Positions 7,999-13,127 of a DNA stretch of 13,127 bases are shown piece after piece. The DNA comes from Bifidobacterium breve. Its GTDB lineage: Bacteria > Actinomycetota > Acidimicrobiia > IMCC26256 > PALSA-555. Location of the stretch: NCBI GenBank assembly GCA_945889545.1, contig CAMDCC010000050.1, forward strand, positions 1 to 13,127, read 5' to 3'. Position numbers and translations under genes: made by a program. How positions within the stretch are numbered: position 1 is the first letter of the stretch; each line of letters begins with the position of its first letter. The notes below the pieces were generated by a model. It made no database searches. It saw only the letters and a program-made list of their open reading frames with translations, and was not told where the DNA came from.

Positions 7999-8478
7999 CT
8001 ACTCGCCCTGCATCCGTGCCGCGTAGTCCCATGACGACACGGCGAGCGTGCCGATGCGGATGGCGACCTCGTTGGTCACTCTTGACCGCAGCCACGTCGC
8101 CAGCGGCGATTCGCCGTCCACGAGGTAGCGGCCGATGAGGCGGTCGAGCAGATCGCGGGCGGGCTCGGGATCGAGCGACGCGACACCCCTCCCCCGCACG
8201 CCGCGGTACGGCGGAAGGTCTCCGGCGATCTCGAACGCACACCGGGGGTCGCTCCGGAGACGCATCGCGACGACCGAGTCCTGCTGCGTGCAGCACCACA
8301 GGGCCGCTTCGTCGAAGAGGAACCACAAGGACTGCACCAACGGCCACGCAGACCCCCTCGTCGCGAGCCGCATGGGGATCACGGTCGAATGCAGGAATCC
8401 CTCGACCTCCGACACGTCCCACGGACCCGAACGGATCTCGACGACTGCAGGTGATCGCTCCATGCGCTCATCGTTCAC
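7999..8478 (-). CDS. Pyridoxamine 5'-phosphate oxidase-like flavin split-barrel protein
   Basis: The 159-residue protein has the order of a small split-barrel flavin or F420 binding protein. A helix (DVSEVEGFLH) leads into strands with STVIPMRLATRG, WPLVQSLWFLFDEAALWCCT and SVVAMRLRSDPRCAFEIAG. Then comes YRGVRGRGVASLD, a helix PEPARDLLDRLIGRYL, and a final strand EVAIRIGTLAVSSWDY. The 'G..P..qslWf..d...lw..t...s..a..lr.dPr..f.i' pattern is typical of the PNPOx-like superfamily. Whether it binds FMN, F420 or haem is not visible. GTG 8478 is chosen because GGAGG lies about nine bases upstream; ATG 8463 is five codons later with no ribosome site at usable distance. It sits between dps and furA on the same strand. 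Confidence 0.72.
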   Translation of the reverse strand: MNDERMERSPAVVEIRSGPWDVSEVEGFLHSTVIPMRLATRGSAWPLVQSLWFLFDEAALWCCTQQDSVVAMRLRSDPRCAFEIAGDLPPYRGVRGRGVASLDPEPARDLLDRLIGRYLVDGESPLATWLRSRVTNEVAIRIGTLAVSSWDYAARMQGE

Positions 8479-8545
8479 AGAACATCGCCTCCGCAATGAC
8501 GACCAGCCGCGGGAAGCACGACGACCCGCATCGATCTCTCGAGAG

Positions 8546-9022
8546 TCAGGCCAGGAGGCTGCGAAGCATCCAGGCCGTCTTCTCGTGGATCTGGAGTCGT
8601 TGGGTGAGCAGGTCGGCGGTGGGTTCGTCGTGGGCCTTCTCGACGCTCGGGAAGACCGAACGCGCGGTACGCGCAACGGTCTCCTGGCCGACGACCAAGC
8701 GACTGATCATCTCGGTGGCGTCGGGGTGGTCGTCCTCTTCGGGAACCGACGACAGCGCCACGAACTCGCGGTAGCTGGCCGGTGCCGGTGCCCCGAGGGC
8801 GCGGATGCGTTCGGCGATCAGGTCGACCGCGAGGGCCAACTCGTTGTACTGCGTCTCGAACATGAGGTGCAGGGTCTGGAACATCGGCCCGGTGACGTTC
8901 CAGTGGTAGTTGTGCGTCTTGAGATAGAGCGTGTAGCTGTCGGCCAGCAGCCGGGACAGCCCTTCGGTGATCGCGACCCGGTCGCCCTCTTCGATGCCGA
9001 TGTCGATCTTCAGATCAGCCAT
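8546..9022 (-). CDS. dps: Dps-family ferritin (starvation/peroxide DNA-protection protein)
   Basis: The 158-residue protein should form the 12-mer Dps cage that oxidises Fe(II) with hydrogen peroxide and stores it, limiting hydroxyl radical damage. The inter-subunit ferroxidase site is visible: His40 in THNYHWNVTGP, His52 in TLHLMFE, Glu56 (often Asp), Asp67 and Glu71 in VDLIAERIRALG. Trp41 beside the site is also conserved. It ends at HEKTAWMLRSLL, so the length is normal, and there is no long lysine-rich N-terminal tail for DNA binding. ATG 9022 has GAAGGGATGAG upstream. It lies 42 bp downstream of membrane cassette copy 2 and upstream of the flavin-fold gene, all in one direction. This fits an oxidative-stress cluster with furA-katG. 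Confidence 0.93.
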   Translation of the reverse strand: MADLKIDIGIEEGDRVAITEGLSRLLADSYTLYLKTHNYHWNVTGPMFQTLHLMFETQYNELALAVDLIAERIRALGAPAPASYREFVALSSVPEEDDHPDATEMISRLVVGQETVARTARSVFPSVEKAHDEPTADLLTQRLQIHEKTAWMLRSLLA

Positions 9023-9064
9023 TGGTGCTCATCCCTTCGAATACTCGCAGCTGCATCCGGTCGA

Positions 9065-9202
9065 TCAGGTGGGAGGAGTCGCCCCGGCAGCCTCGTCACG
9101 CTTCTGCCACGCATCGAACTGCATGAGGCCGAAGAGGAACACGGCTGTCATCGCGATCACGAACACGACGCATCCGATGGCGAACAGCACAGCCAAGCTC
9201 AT
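9065..9202 (-). CDS. Small single-span membrane protein, cassette copy 2 (45 aa)
   Basis: Unrecognised 45-residue protein and paralogue of 2006-2143. It reads MSLAVLFAIGCVVFVIAMTA, then a short hydrophobic end and QFDAWQKRDEA. One membrane helix (about 3-26) and a charged tail are expected. Differences from copy 1 are V8A, S14F, T27M, E30D, D39A, R42T and A45T, mostly conservative or in the tail. QF[ED]AWQKRDEA is kept. ATG 9202 overlaps the upstream TGA as ATGA, and GGGGAGAA precedes it. The dps start is 42 bp past its stop, so it may share a transcript with dps. Conservation in both copies argues that the frame is real despite its size. Confidence 0.75.
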   Translation of the reverse strand: MSLAVLFAIGCVVFVIAMTAVFLFGLMQFDAWQKRDEAAGATPPT

Positions 9203-9399
9203 CGCTTGTTCTCCCCGACCAGCATCAGCGTGCCCAGAGCGAGGATCGATGGCACCCAGAGGCCGACGAAGATCCCCTGCGCGCGCTCCTCGGCCAAGAA
9301 GAAGAGCCCGACCGAGACCAGGAACGAGAGAAACGCTGCGACCAGTAACAAGACCTTGATCGCAGCGAAGCGCGACATGTTCGGCCGGTTGATCGGCAT
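9199..9399 (-). CDS. Small two-span membrane protein, cassette copy 2 (66 aa)
   Basis: Unrecognised 66-residue paralogue of 2140-2340, with two hydrophobic segments (about 13-36 and 42-62) around EERAQG and a charged end ENKR. Only T2P, R15K, L28V, T40A, A57T and D64N differ from copy 1. ATG 9399 has GAAGGG nine bases upstream, the same layout as copy 1. Here the unit follows a DinB-like gene on the same strand, with a 43-bp gap, instead of diverging from a monooxygenase. It leads into dps. The conserved element upstream suggests it keeps its own promoter rather than relying on read-through. Confidence 0.75.
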   Translation of the reverse strand: MPINRPNMSRFAAIKVLLLVAAFLSFLVSVGLFFLAEERAQGIFVGLWVPSILALGTLMLVGENKR

Positions 9400-9426
9400 G
9401 ACCTGGAACCCTTCGTGGTCGTTGGC

Positions 9427-9446
9427 TGATGAGTACCTCTGTCTAG
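9427..9446 (-). promoter_or_regulatory. Conserved 20-base element upstream of cassette copy 2
   Basis: On the minus strand it reads CTAGACAGAGGTACTCATCA, matching copy 1 at 18 of 20 bases. It ends 27 bases before ATG 9399. Its CTAG contains the TAG stop (9445-9443) of the DinB-like gene, so the end of that gene and the element are fused. Confidence 0.55.
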
Positions 9447-10282
9447 TCCAACTCCACGTCGAACACTTTCGCCAGCCCACCCAGTAGCTCCAGCCACTCG
9501 GGTGGTGCTGACGGCGGGAGTGGCGCTCGGAGGCTGAGTGCTTCGACCAGCGCCACGGCGTCGCCGCGCAGGCACGGCGCGTCGCCCGGTGCCACGTCGT
9601 CTCGTATGGCAACCGACTCGCCGACGTTCAGCACGAAGTGCACCTCGGGATCGCTCGCCTCCACAGCAAGCACCGCGGTGAAGGTATGGCCGGACCCAAT
9701 CGCCAATGCGGGACTCAACGCCGCGACGTACCGCAAGCAGGACGCAACCTCGTCGGACTCGTGCGGGATCGCCAAGCCGAGTGGGAGCGCGATGTCGCGT
9801 TCGTGGATCCAGGTATCCCACAACGCGTGGTGTGCGATCAGGCGGATCGGGACGTGGCCGGCCGGCGACTCGGCGAGCATCGCCCAGCCACCGTCGTCGA
9901 GCGCTTCGACGACATCCAGGAACGCTTCGTTCGAGGCCACAAACTTCTCGAACACCGCTCGCGGCGCGAGCTCTCGCATCGGGGCGACGAACAGCTCTGG
10001 CGTCGCCGCGGGATCGAACGCAGTCATCATTCGGGTCGGCGCGCCCTCCAGGCCGGCACGCATCGAAGCGGTCCAGAAGTCGTTGACACTCACCATGTGG
10101 GCAACGACGTCCTGCACGCTCCAAGCCTCGCAGCGGGTCGCCGAGCTCCACTCGTCGTCGCTGAGGTCGGCGAGCATCGCTTGCGTGCGTCGGCGCTGTC
10201 GTACCACCGGCGCGAGCTGATCATCGGCCACTCCCGCGATCGAGATGATCGGTGGTCCCTCATACCGCGGCGAGAGCTGCAT
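9443..10282 (-). CDS. DinB/mycothiol maleylpyruvate isomerase-like metal-binding protein
   Basis: The 279-residue protein has the N-terminal four-helix DinB-like domain found in actinobacterial mycothiol-dependent maleylpyruvate isomerase relatives. Evidence is RRRTQAMLADLSDDEWSSAT followed by CEAWSVQDVVAHMVSVNDFW, with metal-ligand candidate His62. Later, ALWDTWIHERDIALPLG supplies Asp156 and His160, replacing the Glu-x3-His pair of the family. The C-terminal 100 residues (FTAVLAVEASDPEVHFVLNV onward) resemble the small sterol-carrier-like domain that closes such proteins. Members use or are predicted to use mycothiol; the reaction here is unknown. ATG 10282 is used; it has no clear ribosome site, and GTG 10231 is an alternative start that keeps the whole domain. 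It diverges from the spermidine-synthase-like gene. Confidence 0.75.
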   Translation of the reverse strand: MQLSPRYEGPPIISIAGVADDQLAPVVRQRRRTQAMLADLSDDEWSSATRCEAWSVQDVVAHMVSVNDFWTASMRAGLEGAPTRMMTAFDPAATPELFVAPMRELAPRAVFEKFVASNEAFLDVVEALDDGGWAMLAESPAGHVPIRLIAHHALWDTWIHERDIALPLGLAIPHESDEVASCLRYVAALSPALAIGSGHTFTAVLAVEASDPEVHFVLNVGESVAIRDDVAPGDAPCLRGDAVALVEALSLRAPLPPSAPPEWLELLGGLAKVFDVELD

Positions 10283-10372
10283 CAGAGCGACGCTATCCAA
10301 CGCAATAGACCGAGTCGACGTACGGTGATTCGTGGCAAGGTGCCCGACTTCGTCCACGACGGTAAGGGAGAC
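10283..10372. promoter_or_regulatory. Short divergent intergenic region
   Basis: These 90 bases must hold the promoters for the DinB-like gene (minus) and the spermidine-synthase-like gene (plus). No clear -10/-35 pair stands out. In-frame GTG codons at 10325 and 10340 could start the right-hand gene earlier and narrow the gap. Confidence 0.35.
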
Positions 10373-11107
10373 GTGAGTTCGCAGTTCGAGGAGATCGACC
10401 GGCGGATCACGCCGCTCGGAGAGATCAGTGTGCGGCGTCGGCTGGAACCGACGCTCCTCGTCGATGTCTACGAGGTAAAGCTCGGCGACGAGTTCCTGAT
10501 GTCGAGTCTGTTCACTGTCGCCGAAGTCGCGCTCGCGAAGCTTGCGCTCGCGAAGCTCTCTGGTGACCACCTCGACGTAGTGGTCGCCGGCCTCGGACTC
10601 GGATACACCGCGAGCGCCGTCGCCGTCGATCCGCGGGTGCGATCGCTCTACGTCGTGGAGGTGCTTGATGCGGTGATCGAGTGGCACGAGCACCAGTTGC
10701 TTCCACTCTCCGCCGAGCTGATCGCGAACCCGCGATGCCATCTCGTCCAGGGCGACTTCTTCGCGATGATCGCCAGCGCATCGAGGTTCAGCTCCGAGAT
10801 ACCCGACCCGTGCCACGCAGTCCTGGTCGACATCGACCACTCGCCGCGCCATCACCTCCACCCCAGCCACGCCGCGTTCTACTCAGGTGCAGGGTTGCAA
10901 CGCGTGGCCGACCATCTCCGACCCGGCGGGGTCTTCGCGATGTGGTCCGACGATCCACCCGACGTCGAATTCGTCGCCGTGCTCGAAGATGTCTTCGTAT
11001 CGTGTGAAGCACACGTGGTGACGTTTCCGAACTTCTACACCGACGGCGAGTCGTCGAGCACCGTCTACGTCGCCCAGCAGCGCGAATCGTCGGCCGCGGA
11101 TCAGTGA
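10373..11107 (+). CDS. Spermidine-synthase-like methyltransferase-fold protein
   Basis: The 244-residue protein has the Rossmann fold of spermidine synthases and class I methyltransferases. It has LDVVVAGLGLGYTASAV (glycine loop, about 68-83), an acidic residue ending the second strand (YVVEVLDAV, Glu96), and HLVQGDFF with Asp128. AVLVDIDHSPRH follows, with Asp153 and Asp155 in the place of the catalytic Asp region, then RPGGVFAMWSDDPP. The N-terminal RRITPLGEISVRRR and YEVKLGDEFLMSS segments are typical of the actinobacterial spermidine-synthase-like group. Whether it makes polyamines is doubtful, since that group often lacks full substrate-site conservation. GTG 10373 is chosen from where family sequence begins and AAGG five bases upstream; GTG 10325 would add 16 residues. 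Its stop overlaps the desaturase stop by 7 bp. Confidence 0.82.
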   Translation: MSSQFEEIDRRITPLGEISVRRRLEPTLLVDVYEVKLGDEFLMSSLFTVAEVALAKLALAKLSGDHLDVVVAGLGLGYTASAVAVDPRVRSLYVVEVLDAVIEWHEHQLLPLSAELIANPRCHLVQGDFFAMIASASRFSSEIPDPCHAVLVDIDHSPRHHLHPSHAAFYSGAGLQRVADHLRPGGVFAMWSDDPPDVEFVAVLEDVFVSCEAHVVTFPNFYTDGESSSTVYVAQQRESSAADQ

Positions 11108-12279
11108 GCCGAGAGCGCCGAACCTGTTCGCGCGCGTCGAACCTCGCGCCACGTGACCATGCGGTCGGCGTCTTCATCGTAGAGCTTGAGCCGGGTAACT
11201 CGGAGGCCCTCGCGGAACGACATGGCCCGAACGCTGTTGAGCTTCGGGACGCCGTCGTGCGCGCGCTGCAGGTTGTAGTTCGGGATCCTGGAGCTCAGGT
11301 GATGGGCGTGATGCAGGCCGATGTTGCCGGTGAAGAACTGCAGGATCTTGGGGAGCTTGAGGTAGGAGCTGCCGAGCAGGGCGGCGTCCTCGAAGTTCCA
11401 TTCCGCCGAGCGCTTCCAGTACGCGTCGTCGAACTGGTGCTGCACGTAGAAGAGCCAGATGCCGGCGCCGCCGGCAAGGAACACGAACGGTGCCTCAACG
11501 AGCACGAAGCTCTGCCAGCCGATCAGCAAGCACAGCCCGCCGATCACGAGTACGAGCGCCAGGTCGGTCATCAACACACTGCGCTTGATCCGACGTGAGG
11601 CCGACGGGCGAGGGAAACGCGTGTCGAGCAGCATCGCCCAGATCGGGCCGAGACCGAACATCACGACTGGGCTTCGGAACAACCGGTACCCGACGCGCCC
11701 CATCAACGGCCACGCCTGGTACTCCGCGATCGTGAGGGTAGGCACATCACCGGTGAAGCGACGATCGAGGTCGCCCGACGTTGCGTGATGGATCGTGTGC
11801 TCGTAGCGCCACTTGGCGAACGGCGTGAACACGAGCACCCCCAACGCACCACCGACCAATGCGTTCGCGCGCCGACCGGGAAGGAGAGAGGAATGTGCGC
11901 AGTCGTGGAACAGGATGTAGGTGCGGAGCAGGAACCCGGCCGCCGGCACCGCCAATGCCAGCGTGAGGAAGTACGAGACGTCGAGGGCGAAGTACATCGC
12001 CGCCCAGAGCAGCATGAAGGGCACGACTGAAGTGGCGAGCGAGAACAGACCTCGCCCGAGAGTCGCGCGGGTGTAGGGCCGGAGGACCTCGCGCCAACGA
12101 ATGGCCTCGGGGGCGTCAGCTCCGAGCGACGAGTCCGACGACGGGTCTGTTTCGAGGGGGGTCAAGGTTTGCAAGGGCTGGCACCGATCACGACGAGAGC
12201 TGCGAGCAGGGAAGAGGTGAGCAGGAGCCAGCGATGCAGGGTCTGGGCTGCGCTGACAGCTCAAGTGCGTTGATCGCAT
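11101..12279 (-). CDS. Membrane fatty acid desaturase (acyl-lipid type)
   Basis: The 392-residue integral membrane di-iron enzyme should introduce a double bond into a fatty acyl chain, adjusting membrane fluidity. All three histidine boxes are present: HDCAH at 125-129, HTIHH at 161-165 and HHAHH at 323-327. An extra His281 lies in FYVQHQF. Hydrophobic segments lie at about 80-118, 140-155, 203-220, 238-280. The C-terminal RIPNYNLQRAHD after box three is typical of the omega-6/DesA-like branch. Regiospecificity cannot be read. ATG 12279 is the longest start but lacks a ribosome site. The first 40 residues look unlike the family, so TTG 12165 (just before PLETDPSSDSS) is a serious alternative. 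It converges on the spermidine-synthase-like gene with a 7-bp overlap and diverges from the aquaporin gene. Confidence 0.88.
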   Translation of the reverse strand: MRSTHLSCQRSPDPASLAPAHLFPARSSRRDRCQPLQTLTPLETDPSSDSSLGADAPEAIRWREVLRPYTRATLGRGLFSLATSVVPFMLLWAAMYFALDVSYFLTLALAVPAAGFLLRTYILFHDCAHSSLLPGRRANALVGGALGVLVFTPFAKWRYEHTIHHATSGDLDRRFTGDVPTLTIAEYQAWPLMGRVGYRLFRSPVVMFGLGPIWAMLLDTRFPRPSASRRIKRSVLMTDLALVLVIGGLCLLIGWQSFVLVEAPFVFLAGGAGIWLFYVQHQFDDAYWKRSAEWNFEDAALLGSSYLKLPKILQFFTGNIGLHHAHHLSSRIPNYNLQRAHDGVPKLNSVRAMSFREGLRVTRLKLYDEDADRMVTWREVRRARTGSALSAH

Positions 12280-12456
12280 CGTAGGGCATCGGCAGCGGCC
12301 GTCGACGGATCGAGCCCGGTCCCGGTGGCATCTTCCCGGGCCCGATCCACAGCAGCAACCCCTCCATCAGGAGCCTCAATCCACCCCATTCGAGATCGAC
12401 CCGCGTACCCTCAAAGGGTCCAGTGGGGAGCATCCGCGACACCTAAGGGGGGCCCA
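12280..12456. promoter_or_regulatory. Divergent region between desaturase and aquaporin
   Basis: The 177 bases hold both promoters. ACCCT-CAA-AGGGT, a small perfect inverted repeat, is at 12407-12419, about 40 bases before the aquaporin ATG. It could be an operator or chance. No gene with recognisable sequence lies here. Confidence 0.3.
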
Positions 12457-13127
12457 ATGTCGCAACGTGCACGCATCCTGATGGCCGAGGCCATCGGCAC
12501 CGCGATCCTGGTGCTCGGCGGCCCAGGAACGGTCATCTTCGCCCAGTTCCTCGGCTTCAACGTCGGCGTGCTCGGAGTCGCGCTCGCGTTCGGACTGAGC
12601 CTGCTGTGCGCGGCGTACCTCTTCGGCGAGATCTCCGGCTGCCACATCAACCCGGCAGTCACCTTTGCCATGTGGTTGTCGAAGCGCACTCCGACCAAGG
12701 ACGTTCCCTGGTACGTGGGAGGCCAGATCATCGGCGCCGCGGTCGCGAGCGGTCTGCTGTGGGCGATCGTCGAGACCGGCAATAACGCCAGCAAGATTCC
12801 CAACTTGGCGCGTTCTGAGCTGTTCAGCAGCGCGTCGAACGGCTACGGCGACTTCTCCCCTTCGGGATTCGAGCTCGGTGCGGTGATCATCGCGGAGGTG
12901 CTCTTCACCGCGTTGTTCGTGCTCGTGATCCTCGGTGTCACGCGGTCATCCATGCCGGCCGGTTTTGCGGCGATCCCGATCGGCCTGATGCTGACGCTCG
13001 TGCACCTCATCAGCATCCCGATCGACAACACGTCGGTAAACCCCGTGCGGAGCTTCGCTACCGCGATCTTCGCCAAGGGAGAAGCGTTTGAACAGCTCTG
13101 GGTGTTCATCGTCTTTCCGCTCGTCGG
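12457..13127 (+). CDS. Aquaporin of the AqpZ type, partial at the window end
   Basis: The visible 223 residues form most of a six-helix water channel in the cytoplasmic membrane. The first half has GCHINPAVTF with the NPA motif at 65-67 (after the FGEIS segment). The second half has TLVHLISIPIDNTSVNPVRSF, where the expected second NPA is NPV (195-197). The aromatic/arginine filter of a water-selective channel is complete: Phe45, His183, Thr192 and Arg198. That pattern, together with EQLWVFIVFPLVG at the edge, points to the AqpZ branch rather than a glycerol facilitator. ATG 12457 follows AAGGGGGG at good spacing. About 10-25 residues at the C-terminus are missing. It diverges from the desaturase gene. 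Confidence 0.92.
   Translation, partial: MSQRARILMAEAIGTAILVLGGPGTVIFAQFLGFNVGVLGVALAFGLSLLCAAYLFGEISGCHINPAVTFAMWLSKRTPTKDVPWYVGGQIIGAAVASGLLWAIVETGNNASKIPNLARSELFSSASNGYGDFSPSGFELGAVIIAEVLFTALFVLVILGVTRSSMPAGFAAIPIGLMLTLVHLISIPIDNTSVNPVRSFATAIFAKGEAFEQLWVFIVFPLV

Larger units (their letters stand above)
9062..9446 (-). repeat. Direct repeat copy 2: duplicated two-gene membrane cassette with its upstream element
   Basis: This is the partner of 2003-2389, in the same orientation about 7 kb away. Similarity covers both genes, their 4-bp overlap, the ribosome sites and the 20-base upstream element. It ends at the CTAG that also contains the stop codon of the neighbouring DinB-like gene. Confidence 0.8.

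Noticed and set aside
8536..8545. 10-bp palindrome CTCTCGAGAG next to the dps stop
   Set aside because: Too short and without a following U-run for a terminator; no second copy was noticed.
8135..9487. Long plus-strand open frame opposite dps, the flavin-fold gene and cassette copy 2
   Set aside because: It spans several well-supported minus-strand genes and has no recognisable domain.
9638..10372. N-terminal extension of the spermidine-synthase-like frame
   Set aside because: It lies opposite the DinB-like gene. Family sequence starts only around 10373, so the upstream open frame is not translated as part of this protein.
12167..12265. Hydrophobic minus-strand peptide (LHRWLLLTSSLLAALVVIGA) in another frame near the desaturase start
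   Set aside because: It looks like a membrane helix but has a stop directly upstream, no start codon, and is only about 32 codons long; probably chance or a relic.
12188..12442. Minus-strand frame upstream of the desaturase
   Set aside because: Cys/Pro-rich with no ribosome site and no recognisable pattern. Most of it overlaps the likely promoter region and the doubtful desaturase N-terminus.

Overview
The window is high-GC DNA, most likely from an actinomycete. Supporting signs are GTG starts, a FurA-KatG pair arranged as in mycobacteria and Streptomyces, a mycothiol/DinB-type protein, and an AqpZ-type channel. An Acidimicrobiia-like host is possible, but the sequence does not fix the genus. 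I count 15 protein genes or gene pieces outside the insertion sequence, plus the two frames of one IS3-family element. No rRNA, tRNA or CRISPR was seen.

Left end (1-2000): the 3' end of a Kelch-like gene is followed by a complete IS3-family element (270-1617) with imperfect inverted repeats and a 3-bp ATT target duplication. The element sits inside or at the start of an SRPBCC (polyketide-cyclase-like) gene, whose remainder resumes at 1618 and appears to be a pseudogene. Centre-left (2000-5200): a two-gene cassette of tiny membrane proteins (66 and 45 aa, ATGA overlap) on the minus strand diverges from a Baeyer-Villiger monooxygenase gene. That gene is translationally coupled to a cupin gene. 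A gene-poor stretch follows, holding the decayed C-terminal end of an EamA-type transporter.

Centre (5200-9450), all on the minus strand: katG preceded by furA, then (upstream) a small flavin split-barrel protein, a Dps ferritin, and a second copy of the two-gene membrane cassette. Read in the direction of transcription this is membrane pair - Dps - flavin-fold protein - furA - katG. It resembles a hydrogen peroxide and iron defence block.

Right (9443-13127): a DinB/maleylpyruvate-isomerase-like gene diverges from a spermidine-synthase-like gene. The latter converges, with a 7-bp overlap, on a membrane fatty acid desaturase. An aquaporin gene, with NPV in place of the second NPA motif, runs off the window end.

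The most unusual signal is the duplicated membrane-protein cassette (2003-2389 and 9062-9446). It is present in direct orientation about 7 kb apart, and both copies carry an 18/20-conserved element at the same distance upstream of the first start codon. I do not recognise these proteins. The duplicated unit, its shared upstream element and its placement next to Dps make it the best candidate for an undescribed small system.
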